Shown here: one piece after another, positions 16,405-24,100 of the stretch
How the letters are laid out: every line of letters starts with the position of its first letter
Position numbering within the stretch: the first letter of the stretch is position 1
Assembly: GCA_021443885.1 (NCBI GenBank)
Contig: JABUSW010000334.1
Span: 1-45,334 of the forward strand
Origin: Blautia sp.
GTDB lineage: Bacteria; Bacillota; Clostridia; Lachnospirales; Lachnospiraceae
Length of the DNA: 45,334 nucleotides
Reading direction: 5' to 3'
Notes under the pieces: generated by a model
What the model was told of the DNA's origin: nothing
Databases searched by the model: none
What the model saw: the letters and a program-made list of their open reading frames with translations, nothing else
Program-made: the position numbers and the translations under genes

Positions 16405-18054
16405 TTACTTCGCATGCTCAAGAGTGAGTGTAATTGTAGGAAGGTCACACACTTCAGTTGGACCATAGTACTGAATTGCACCCGGATAAGTAAAGCATGT
16501 TTCTTCAGCCCATTTTGCTCTGTTTGCTTCAAAATACTTAAATGGTGCGCCATCAAGCTCTACAAGGGCTTTCTTGATAACCGGTTTATCTTCCCCATGT
16601 CTTCTCTCGATGTTCATCATCTTAGTGATCGGCATACCGCCTGCCACCCATTCAGAAGCCGGTGCGGAAAGATTGGATACTTTGGAAAGATATCCGTTAT
16701 AGCCATACTGGATCAGCATAAATGCGTTGTATCCAAGTGAGTAGCAGTAGTCGGAGTCAAAGTTGGATGGGAACGCACATCTTCCTTCGTATCCGAAGAA
16801 ATGATGAAGCGTTGCATATCTTTCAGCATATCCTCTTTCAGCCAGTTTTGCACCAACCATTTCGGAAAACAGCTTCTCGGACTCGATCAGGGATACCTGT
16901 ACGTTGCCGTGCGGATCTCTTTCCAGGAACAGCTGCTGCTGAATCGCCGTAGGAAGGATTGCAAATACCTTCATGGAAGCTTCCGTAAGACCATCTTTAA
17001 TGAATGCATATTTTTCTTTCCAGGAAGCAAGGGAATTGAATTCATCTGCTTTGCTGCCGGCCAGAAGCTCATTGATTTCTGCAATCAGAACAGAGAATTC
17101 AGGAACAAATTCTACAACACCTTCCGGGATTACAACGACACCAAAGTGCATACCTTTTTCAGCTCTGGTGATAACAGAATCTGCAATCTGATCTGCAATC
17201 TGAGAAAGAGACATTTTCTTAGCAGCTACTTCTTCCGAAATCAGACAGATGTTTGGCTGTGTCTGGAGTGCGCATTCCAAAGCCACATGGGAAGCGGAAC
17301 GTCCCATTACTTTAATGAAATGCCAGTATTTTTTTGCAGAATTGCAGTCCCTTTCGACGTTTCCGATCAATTCGCTGTATGTTTTTGTGGCAGTATCAAA
17401 ACCAAAAGAGATTTCGATATCCTCATTCTTAAGGTCACCATCGATGGTCTTCGGGCAGCCGATAACCTGTACACCCGTGTTGTTTGCTGCCATGTATTCC
17501 GCAAGGACACCGGCGTTCGTGTTGGAATCATCACCACCAATGATCACAATAGCGGTAATACCATGTTTCTTGCATACTTCTGCGGCAATGGCAAACTGTT
17601 CCGGTGTCTCCAGTTTGGTTCTTCCGGAACCGATAATATCGAAACCGCCTGTATTTCTGAATTTATTGATATATGCATCATCAAAAATAAGATAATCATC
17701 ATCAAGAAGTCCGCTGGGACCGCCCTTGAAACCATAAAGCTCATTATCTTTATTGGTGGCTTTTAATGCATCATAAAGACCACACACAACGTTATGCCCG
17801 CCAGGAGCCTGTCCGCCGGAAAGAATAACACCAACCACCTGTTTCTTTGCGGCAGAAGTGTTCGCACCCTTTACAAATGTGATTTCCTTCTTGCCATAGG
17901 TATTTGGAAACAAAGCTTTAATCTGCTCCTGATCTGCAACACTCTGTGTCTCCTCGCCCTCCTTCACACTGATCTCGGCAATGCCATGTCTCAGCATACC
18001 AGGAAGCTTCGGAGCATAATCATATCTGGATTTCTGAAGTACTGATAATTCCAT
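16405..18054 (-). CDS. pfp: Pyrophosphate--fructose 6-phosphate 1-phosphotransferase
   Basis: This enzyme reversibly phosphorylates fructose 6-phosphate with PPi instead of ATP, saving ATP in glycolysis and allowing gluconeogenic flux. The 549 residues correspond to the long PPi-PFK subfamily of plants, spirochaetes and clostridia. Key motifs are [23 protein letters not shown] near residue 76, the PPi-type substrate motif [15 protein letters not shown], the catalytic [10 protein letters not shown], and [15 protein letters not shown]. The Asp in GGDD at the nucleotide site is the residue that marks PPi rather than ATP use. The ATG at 18054 follows an AAAGGAGAG site. It is monocistronic, converges on the terminator at 16277-16320 and has its own promoter. 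Confidence 0.95.
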   Translation of the reverse strand: MELSVLQKSRYDYAPKLPGMLRHGIAEISVKEGEETQSVADQEQIKALFPNTYGKKEITFVKGANTSAAKKQVVGVILSGGQAPGGHNVVCGLYDALKATNKDNELYGFKGGPSGLLDDDYLIFDDAYINKFRNTGGFDIIGSGRTKLETPEQFAIAAEVCKKHGITAIVIIGGDDSNTNAGVLAEYMAANNTGVQVIGCPKTIDGDLKNEDIEISFGFDTATKTYSELIGNVERDCNSAKKYWHFIKVMGRSASHVALECALQTQPNICLISEEVAAKKMSLSQIADQIADSVITRAEKGMHFGVVVIPEGVVEFVPEFSVLIAEINELLAGSKADEFNSLASWKEKYAFIKDGLTEASMKVFAILPTAIQQQLFLERDPHGNVQVSLIESEKLFSEMVGAKLAERGYAERYATLHHFFGYEGRCAFPSNFDSDYCYSLGYNAFMLIQYGYNGYLSKVSNLSAPASEWVAGGMPITKMMNIERRHGEDKPVIKKALVELDGAPFKYFEANRAKWAEETCFTYPGAIQYYGPTEVCDLPTITLTLEHAK

Positions 18055-18105
18055 AACAACTCTCCTTTATATACTCATAAATGTTTAAATTATTTAATCA
18101 GAGAT

Positions 18106-18134
18106 ACTATAATGCATTTATTCGCTTTTGTAAA
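18106..18134 (-). promoter_or_regulatory. Predicted promoter of pfp
   Basis: On the minus strand TTTACA (plus 18129-18134) is 17 bases from TATAGT (plus 18106-18111), about 50 bases before the start codon. Confidence 0.65.
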
Positions 18135-18353
18135 TACACGAATCTCACCTTTTATACAGTCGAATATGCCATCCCAATGCGTCAAAATAACGAAATTGTG
18201 CAAATACACGTCGTTTTAAGTTATAATTCAACCATTATGAAATGCATAAAAGAAACTTGTGTACAATCTCCAAAGTGATTTGGAACACACAGAATACGGC
18301 ACACAGCTCGTACAGGTATATACAGCTATTTCTCAGGTTGTTTTAGGTACACA

Positions 18354-18501
18354 GCGCATAGCCCCGGCAGGTATGTGTCAGCAACCCTCTGAGACCGCCG
18401 GCACTTAATGAATTCAAGCTTCGCGCAGAATGAATTTAGTGCCGCTGCGAGACGAAGGGAGCGAGAGCGAGTTGCAGAACATACCTGCCGGGGCTATGCG
18501 C
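18354..18501. repeat. Palindromic element of about 148 nt with perfect 23-bp arms
   Basis: The arms 18354-18376 and 18479-18501 are exact inverted copies over 23 bases (core GCCCCGGCAGG). Inside, GCAAC (18381-18385) can pair with GTTGC (18471-18475), CGGCACT (18399-18405) with AGTGCCG (18438-18444) and GAATTCA (18410-18416) with TGAATTT (18431-18437), giving a nested rod-like fold. No T-run follows, no open frame is inside and no target-site duplication is evident. The element is G+C-rich compared with the A/T-rich flanks. It is the main content of the 18055-18602 gap, together with the pfp and symporter promoters. Confidence 0.85.
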
Positions 18502-18538
18502 GTCCGTCCGTCAGGCAACGCATCATTTCTCCTTTTGC

Positions 18539-18568
18539 TAGACAATCAATGCTTTGATGTGTTAAAAT
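18539..18568 (+). promoter_or_regulatory. Predicted promoter of the AgcS symporter gene
   Basis: TAGACA (18539-18544), an 18-base spacer and TAAAAT (18563-18568), each matching consensus at five of six positions, lie 34 bases before the ATG. Confidence 0.55.
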
Positions 18569-18602
18569 GTTACGTAATATTAAACAGGAGAGGGACATCA
18601 AA

Positions 18603-19985
18603 ATGATAGAAACAATTACAAAAATAAACGGTGCCATCAACAGTGTCGTTTGGGGACCCGTCATGCTGGCTCTGTTGGTAGGAACCGGTATATATCTGAG
18701 CATCCGTGTAGGCTTCATTCAGATCACAAAACTCGGTGAAATCTTACGCTGCACACTTGGCGGAATCCGGGATCCGGAAGCCCATAAGAAAGATGAGTTT
18801 GGAATCTCTCCCTTCCAGGCGGTTATGACAGCACTGGCATCTACCGTAGGCACCGGCAACATCACAGGTGTAGCAACGGCCATCGCCCTTGGCGGTCCGG
18901 GCGCTGTGTTCTGGATGTGGGTCAGCGCCTTGTTCGGAATGGTAACAAAATTTTCTGAGGTTGTTCTGGCCGTTCACTTCCGCGAAAAAAACGCTATCGG
19001 GGAAAACGTCGGCGGTCCGATGTACTATATTGAAAAAGGTCTTGGACCAAAGTTCAGATGGCTTTCCGTATTGTTTGCTGTGTTTGCAATGTTTGCTTCC
19101 TTTGGTATTGGCAACATGACACAGGCAAATGCAATCGCAGTTGCATTGTCTTCCACCATCGGAATCGATCCTAAGATCACAGGTGCTGTCATTATCGTGA
19201 TCGCTACAGTTGTATTGTTAGGCGGAATCAAGAGTATCGCAAGAGTTACTTCGACATTGGTTCCCATCATGGGAATTGCATACGTTGGATTTGGCATTGC
19301 TGCACTGGTCGCATATGCAGGACAGATTCCCCATGCATTTGCAGTCATTTTCCAGGGTGCATTGAATCCTTCATCGATTGGGGGCGGTGTTGCCGGATAT
19401 ACGATTGCAAATGCTGTTCGTTATGGATTTGCAAGAGGTATTTTCTCAAATGAAGCGGGTCTGGGAAGTGCACCCATCGCCCATGCAGCTGCAAACACGG
19501 ACAGTCCGGTAAAACAGGGCTTCTGGGGTGCCTTTGAGGTATTCTTTGATACCTTTATCATTTGTACCTTCACAGCCCTGGTAGTCGTTTGTTCCGGGCT
19601 TTATGACAGTGGTTTGATGGGGGCAGACTTAACCATTACCGCCTTTGGAAATGCCATTGGAGGGATCGGTACCTTTGGTGTAACAATGGGAACCGTCCTC
19701 TTTGCATTGTCTACGATCCTTGGATGGTCTTACTATGGAGAAAAAGGCATTGAATATCTCTTTCGTAATACAGGAATCACAAAACAGGTATCCTTTGGCT
19801 ATCGTGTAGTATTTGTATTGCTGACATACGTAGGTTCCATAGGAAGCCTTACACTTGTGTGGGATATTGCAGATACATTAAATGGTCTCATGGCAATTCC
19901 GAATCTGATCGGTCTGCTGGGATTAAGCGGAATAGCCATCCGGCTGACCAGGGAGTATTTTAGTGCTGCAAAAAGGCAGAAATAG
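18603..19985 (+). CDS. Alanine/glycine:Na+ symporter (AgcS family)
   Basis: AgcS proteins import alanine, glycine or D-alanine with Na+. The frame opens at 18567, but the ATG at 18603 has a strong AGGAGAGGG site and the family N-terminus MIETITKINGAINSVVWGPVMLALLVGTGIYL, giving 460 residues. Family motifs visible are 'GISPFQAVMTALASTVGTGNITGVATAI', 'GGPGAVFWMW', 'KFSEVVLAVHFREK', 'GGPMYYIEKGLG' and 'GIFSNEAGLGSAPIAHAAA'. About ten membrane segments are expected. Between its stop and the MetV-RnfC fusion gene there are only 30 bases and no terminator, so it is probably the first gene of the MTHFR operon. Glycine uptake would feed methylene-THF through glycine cleavage, but that is inference. 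Confidence 0.93.
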   Translation: MIETITKINGAINSVVWGPVMLALLVGTGIYLSIRVGFIQITKLGEILRCTLGGIRDPEAHKKDEFGISPFQAVMTALASTVGTGNITGVATAIALGGPGAVFWMWVSALFGMVTKFSEVVLAVHFREKNAIGENVGGPMYYIEKGLGPKFRWLSVLFAVFAMFASFGIGNMTQANAIAVALSSTIGIDPKITGAVIIVIATVVLLGGIKSIARVTSTLVPIMGIAYVGFGIAALVAYAGQIPHAFAVIFQGALNPSSIGGGVAGYTIANAVRYGFARGIFSNEAGLGSAPIAHAAANTDSPVKQGFWGAFEVFFDTFIICTFTALVVVCSGLYDSGLMGADLTITAFGNAIGGIGTFGVTMGTVLFALSTILGWSYYGEKGIEYLFRNTGITKQVSFGYRVVFVLLTYVGSIGSLTLVWDIADTLNGLMAIPNLIGLLGLSGIAIRLTREYFSAAKRQK

Positions 19986-20015
19986 ATTAATTTTAGTGTT
20001 TTAGGATGATCGATC

Positions 20016-21980
20016 TTGAGAAATCATACAAAATTTAAGCTGAGAAATCATGAAGAGTTGGAGGCTTTGCTGGAAGGAAAGGACCACTTGTTTGTCATTG
20101 CCTGCAGCAGGTGCTTTGAGATATTTGAATCTTTTGAACATCCTGACAGGGATACCTTTCTGAAGTTTGCCTGTGGTCAGGGGAAAAACATTACAGGACT
20201 GTTGCAGCAGGATTTTCTGTGCAACCGGATACAGACGAGTCGGAAACTTCCGGTTCAGATTCCGCAGGATACGGAAAACCTTGTTGTAATCGCCTGTGGA
20301 CTTGGCGTTCAGACAGTTGCGGTTCTGGCTGATATTCCGGTTATTGCCGCATGTAATACACTGCCCGACAGAGGTCACCACGGTATGGCATTGACGGAAA
20401 AGAAATGCGGTGCCTGTGCACAATGCTATCTGAATGTGACCGGAGGGATCTGCCCGGTGGTGGATTGTGCTAAGGGATTGCTGAACGGGCAGTGCGGCGG
20501 TGCAAAAGAAGGAAAGTGTGAAGTAAATCCGGATCGGAACTGTGCATGGAATCAGATACAGCAGCGTCTTGCGCAGCAAGGCCGACTGGAAGAATTCATT
20601 CAACAGCCGGTGCAAGTGCGGGATTATTCAAAAGTTAATCATAAAGTGATTCAGGATTATGTAAGATCTATTCGTGAAAGCCGGCTGGAAGGATATTACG
20701 GAGGGGTACACCCGTCAGAAAAGAAAGAACGTACTGCACAGCTTCCCTTGAAGCGTTTTCCCGCCTCTGATATCATCACCATTCCGGTGTCCATGCATAT
20801 GGGCGCCCCGGCGATTCCCGTCGTCTCGGTGGGAGATTACGTGATGGTGGGACAGAAAATCGCAAAGGCTGATGGCAGAATCAGCGCAAATGTGCATTCC
20901 AGCGTCAGCGGCACGGTGCTTGCGGTGGAACCGCGTCCTCATGTAACAATGGGCGAATGCATCTCTATCGTCATTAAGAATGACAGAAAAGAACGGCTGC
21001 ATGAGTCTGTACGGCCCAACAGACCCTTGGAGGAGCTGGATCGGGAGGAAATGATTGCTATTGTCAGAGAGGCCGGAATTGTTGGTATGGGAGGTGCAGG
21101 ATTCCCTACACATGTGAAGCTGGATCCCGGGATGCCCATCGATACAGTACTGTTGAATGGGTGTGAATGCGAACCGGGACTGACGGCAGACCATAGACTG
21201 CTGTTAGAGTATACAGACGATGTGCTCTTTGGGTTAAATGCCATTATTAAGACGGTAAATGCGAAAAAGGGCGTTATTGTAATTGAGGATAACAAGCAGG
21301 ATGCCATCGAAATTCTCAGAGAAAAGACAGCAGATCAGGCCCATATCGAAATCGTAACAGCACGAACCAAATACCCGCAGGGAGCGGAGAAGATGATGAT
21401 CCGGAGGGCAACCGGAAGGACTGTGCCAAGAGGCGGAATTCCGGCGGATGTGGGATGCATTGTAGATAATGTCAGCACCGGCAAAGCAATAGCAGATGCG
21501 ATCCGGAACGGTATGCCGCTGATTGAAAGAATCGTTACGATTACCGGGGATCGTATTCCGAACCCTGGCAATTTTATTACAAAAATAGGAACGAATATTC
21601 AGGAAATGGTGGATGCCTGCGGTGGGATAACCGGGGAGGATGTTACGATAAAGGCCGGAGGCCCCATGATGGGATACGAGGTGAACGGCAGTGATTTTCC
21701 GGTGAAAAAAGTTACAAATGGCTGGATCGCTGCAGACACGAATCATGCGATTCCCTGCGAATGTATAAAATGTGGCCGTTGTGTGGATGTTTGTCCTATG
21801 GAGCTGCAGCCGCTTTATTTTGTTCAGCTTGGCGGTAGACAGGATTACCAGGGGATGCTGAAACGAAACATTATGGATTGCGTGGAGTGCAGATGCTGTG
21901 ACTATATTTGCTCTTCCCGACTTCCCATTGTTTCCATGATCAAAATGGGAAAATCTGCAATAAAGGGGATGAAGCAGTAA
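20016..21980 (+). CDS. rnfC2: MetV-like domain fused to RnfC (RnfC2-type MTHFR electron-input subunit)
   Basis: The 654-residue protein combines two modules. Residues 1 to about 205 are MetV-like, with cysteines at 30, 33, 131, 134, 137, 146, 151, 160, 168 and 176. Residues about 230-654 are RnfC-like: a biotinyl-like barrel, the NADH/FMN motif VGMGGAGFPT (356-365), NGCECEPG, and two CX2CX2CX3C clusters (583/586/589/593 and 622/625/628/632). In Acetobacterium, RnfC2 partners MetF and MetV and feeds electrons from NADH into methylenetetrahydrofolate reduction. There is no membrane segment, so it should be cytoplasmic. The start is a TTG with an AGGATGAT site; no ATG is available nearby. The next gene begins one base after the stop codon. 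Confidence 0.9.
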   Translation: MRNHTKFKLRNHEELEALLEGKDHLFVIACSRCFEIFESFEHPDRDTFLKFACGQGKNITGLLQQDFLCNRIQTSRKLPVQIPQDTENLVVIACGLGVQTVAVLADIPVIAACNTLPDRGHHGMALTEKKCGACAQCYLNVTGGICPVVDCAKGLLNGQCGGAKEGKCEVNPDRNCAWNQIQQRLAQQGRLEEFIQQPVQVRDYSKVNHKVIQDYVRSIRESRLEGYYGGVHPSEKKERTAQLPLKRFPASDIITIPVSMHMGAPAIPVVSVGDYVMVGQKIAKADGRISANVHSSVSGTVLAVEPRPHVTMGECISIVIKNDRKERLHESVRPNRPLEELDREEMIAIVREAGIVGMGGAGFPTHVKLDPGMPIDTVLLNGCECEPGLTADHRLLLEYTDDVLFGLNAIIKTVNAKKGVIVIEDNKQDAIEILREKTADQAHIEIVTARTKYPQGAEKMMIRRATGRTVPRGGIPADVGCIVDNVSTGKAIADAIRNGMPLIERIVTITGDRIPNPGNFITKIGTNIQEMVDACGGITGEDVTIKAGGPMMGYEVNGSDFPVKKVTNGWIAADTNHAIPCECIKCGRCVDVCPMELQPLYFVQLGGRQDYQGMLKRNIMDCVECRCCDYICSSRLPIVSMIKMGKSAIKGMKQ

Positions 21981-21981
21981 A

Positions 21982-22605
21982 ATGTTAATAACAGAATTAA
22001 AACCGATGGAACAGATTCTCTCTTTGATTGCGCAAGATAAGATTTTCCTTTTGCAGTGCCATGGATGTAAGGAAATCCATTTTCCGGAGGATGCTGTTAA
22101 AGCTTTTGCAGAGAAACTGATTGAGGAAGATATGGTAACAGGACTTTCTACAATGGAGTATATCTGTAACCCGGAGAACAGCCGTTTATGCCTGGAGTAC
22201 CACAGGGATTCGATTAGGAATGCAGATGCGATCCTTGTGTTTGCATGTGGTGTCGGGGTGCAGACCATAGCAGAAATATTTCCGGAAAAAAGAGTATATG
22301 CCGGATGCGATACTTTTGCGCTTCCCGGATTTCAGGGGGTGACTCCTTTGGAATATGGCTGTGACCGATGTGGAACGTGCTATCTGAATCTTACCGGTGG
22401 AATCTGTCCGGTCACTGCTTGCGCAAAGGGGCTGCTGAATGGACAATGCGGCGGATCCAAGAACGGAAAGTGTGAGGTGGATCCGGACATGGACTGCGCA
22501 TGGGAACGAATTACCCGAAGACTGAAAATGCTTGGGAGATCGGAACTTATGCAGGGACCGGCTTTGATTCGGGACTTTGCTTTCAGTAATAAGGAAATGG
22601 AATAA
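21982..22605 (+). CDS. metV: MetV, methylenetetrahydrofolate reductase small subunit
   Basis: MetV is the Fe-S/Zn-binding partner of MetF in the Wood-Ljungdahl methyl branch. The 207 residues carry the conserved cysteine array CDRCGTC (127-133), then C142, C147, C156, C164 and C172, and further cysteines at 26, 29, 89 and 109. All eight of the C-terminal set line up with the N-terminal domain of the preceding fusion protein at a constant offset of four residues, so the two are clear paralogues. Shared text includes 'YLNLTGGICPV' and 'CAKGLLNGQCGG'. The ATG comes right after the upstream stop and lacks a strong site, so it depends on coupling. metF follows 8 bases after its stop. Confidence 0.93.
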   Translation: MLITELKPMEQILSLIAQDKIFLLQCHGCKEIHFPEDAVKAFAEKLIEEDMVTGLSTMEYICNPENSRLCLEYHRDSIRNADAILVFACGVGVQTIAEIFPEKRVYAGCDTFALPGFQGVTPLEYGCDRCGTCYLNLTGGICPVTACAKGLLNGQCGGSKNGKCEVDPDMDCAWERITRRLKMLGRSELMQGPALIRDFAFSNKEME

Positions 22606-22613
22606 TTGAAATT

Positions 22614-23492
22614 ATGAGAATTACAGAATTGTTTGATCGTGGTGAATTTGTGACGACTGCTGAAGTAGGACCGCCCAAAGGGTTCCACGTGGAAAAAATC
22701 TTAGGGGATGCCAAAGCGTATTTTCATGGCGTTGCAGCCGTGAACGTGACGGATAATCAGTCTTCTGTGATGCGCCTTGGATCTCTTGCCACCAGCGTGG
22801 CATTAAAGGAAAACGGTATTACACCAATCTTTCAGATGACATGCCGGGACAGAAATCGAATCGCGATCCAATCCGATATTTTAAGTGCAGCAATGTTCGG
22901 TATTGAAAATGTACTCTGTTTAACGGGGGATCATACGACCATGGGAGATCATCCACAGGCAAAGCCGGTGTATGATCTGGATTCCGTTTCTCTGCTGCAT
23001 GCAGTGAAGATGATGGAATCCGGAGTGGATATGGCCGGAAATTCTCTGATTGGAGAACCACCGTGCTTTGCAAAGGGGGCCGTTGTATCTCCCTGCAGTG
23101 ATTCTTACGAAGCCCAGCTTGCGAAAATGGAGCGAAAGGCTTTTGCAGGGGCAGACTTTTTTCAGACGCAGGCAGTGTACGATGCGGAACGTTTTATACG
23201 GTTTATGGAGATTGCAAAGAAGTTTGGAAAACCGGTACAGATGGGCATTGTAATTCCGAAAAGTGCTGCAATGGCCAGATATATGAACCGGAGTATTCCC
23301 GGAATTCATGTGCCGGACAGTATGATCGCAGAACTGGAAGCCGATGTTCCAAGGGCGAAAGCCGGAATTACGGGTATTGAGATCGTTACCCGTATTATTA
23401 AGGAGTGCAGACCATATTGTCAGGGCGTGCATATTATGGCACTGGGATGGGAGGCAAAGGTTCCGGAAGTGCTGAAACGTGCGAATTTATAG
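22614..23492 (+). CDS. metF: Methylenetetrahydrofolate reductase catalytic subunit
   Basis: MetF reduces 5,10-methylene-THF to 5-methyl-THF using FMN or FAD, the last step before methyl transfer to the corrinoid protein in acetogens. The 292-residue TIM barrel starts MRITELFDRGEFVTTAEVGPPKG, where the Glu of 'AEVGPP' is the conserved catalytic Glu. Further motifs are 'NVTDNQ', 'QMTCRDRNRIAIQSDIL', 'NVLCLTGDHTTMGDHP' and 'GADFFQTQAVYD', typical of the acetogen/methanogen-like MetF group. The ribosome site is weak (AAGGAAATGGAA), consistent with coupling to metV. A gap of 114 bases follows before the BMC-H gene, with no terminator that I can see. Confidence 0.95.
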   Translation: MRITELFDRGEFVTTAEVGPPKGFHVEKILGDAKAYFHGVAAVNVTDNQSSVMRLGSLATSVALKENGITPIFQMTCRDRNRIAIQSDILSAAMFGIENVLCLTGDHTTMGDHPQAKPVYDLDSVSLLHAVKMMESGVDMAGNSLIGEPPCFAKGAVVSPCSDSYEAQLAKMERKAFAGADFFQTQAVYDAERFIRFMEIAKKFGKPVQMGIVIPKSAAMARYMNRSIPGIHVPDSMIAELEADVPRAKAGITGIEIVTRIIKECRPYCQGVHIMALGWEAKVPEVLKRANL

Positions 23493-23606
23493 ATATGGAC
23501 AGCTATAAACGAAATTAAAGAAACTAATAAAATCAATAAGAGCAATGAACGCCGTCGGAATTGGCGGAAGTATACAAAAGTCTAAATATCGCAGGAGGAT
23601 ATTATC

Positions 23607-23915
23607 ATGCAGGCATTGGGAATGATTGAAACAAAAGGATATGTTGCATTTGTTGAAGCGGCAGACGTGATGGCGAAAACTGCTGCTGTGAAAATAATTT
23701 CCATGGAGAGGATTGGCTCCTCTCTGCTGACCATTATGGTAACCGGAGACGTGGGTGCTGTAGAGGCAGCAGTTGCGGCTGGCTGTGAAAAATGCAAAGA
23801 ATATGGCGACCTGATCGCCTATAAAGTAATTCCAAATCCACACAAAGCGCTGGAAGAAGTTCTTCCTTCCATGGCGAATTACTTTGATCCTGAGGAGGAA
23901 TTCAATGAAGAATAA
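23607..23915 (+). CDS. Microcompartment hexamer shell protein (BMC-H, EutM/PduA-like)
   Basis: BMC-H hexamers tile the facets of polyhedral microcompartments. The 102 residues start MQALGMIETKGYVAFVEAADVMAKTA, the usual strand-helix opening, then 'ERIGSSLLTIMVTGDVGAVEAAVAAG' with the pore loop IGSS in place of the common IGSG, and 'VIPNPHKALEEVLP' near the end. A short acidic tail (FDPEEEFNEE) follows. The ATG has an ideal AGGAGG site. A weak promoter may lie in the 114-base gap after metF. It is most interesting for its place: directly after the MTHFR genes and overlapping a Cys-rich small gene, and about 7 kb from the EutS/EutP operon. No vertex (BMC-P) gene is in the window. Confidence 0.93.
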   Translation: MQALGMIETKGYVAFVEAADVMAKTAAVKIISMERIGSSLLTIMVTGDVGAVEAAVAAGCEKCKEYGDLIAYKVIPNPHKALEEVLPSMANYFDPEEEFNEE

Positions 23916-24090
23916 AATGGTAAATAATGTGCCGGAAACAGACGGGGAATGTCAGGAGCCTCTGAAAGACGAGGGATGGCATTGCGATACGTATTGCCGT
24001 AAGATCCGCCATATTACCTGTGAAGGAAAAGCGGGAGTCCGGGAGGGGGCAGAAAAACAATGTCCGTATCTGGATGAGATGCTCTATTAG
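23905..24090 (+). CDS. Small Cys-rich protein of unknown function (61 aa)
   Basis: I do not recognise this protein. It is 61 residues with five cysteines (16, 27, 31, 39, 53) and several histidines (26, 36), an arrangement that might bind a metal or Fe-S cluster, though no standard CX2C pair is present. There is no signal peptide or membrane segment. The ATG at 23905 lies inside the 3' end of the BMC-H gene (11-base overlap) with a GAGGAGG site at good spacing, which is strong evidence of real, coupled translation. The ten bases after its stop lead to the C39-like gene. Being coupled to a shell gene, it could be cargo or an accessory of the compartment; that is inference. Confidence 0.65.
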   Translation: MKNKMVNNVPETDGECQEPLKDEGWHCDTYCRKIRHITCEGKAGVREGAEKQCPYLDEMLY

Positions 24091-24100
24091 TTTGATTCGT

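Noticed and set aside
16801-17766. 321-codon rightward open frame inside pfp
   Set aside because: It is antisense to pfp, which is unmistakable; the composition is that of a shadow frame.
18354-18501. Rho-independent terminator for the pfp or AgcS gene
   Set aside because: The arms are far apart, no T-run follows on either side, and the element is upstream of both divergent genes.
18055-18602. Glycine riboswitch before the AgcS gene
   Set aside because: I looked because such genes are often controlled that way, and a CTCAGG-like segment is present near 18332. The paired aptamer core could not be found, and the main structure there is the palindromic element.
21234-22268. 344-codon leftward open frame across the RnfC2 and metV genes
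   Set aside because: It is antisense to two clearly conserved genes, with Cys- and His-rich shadow composition.
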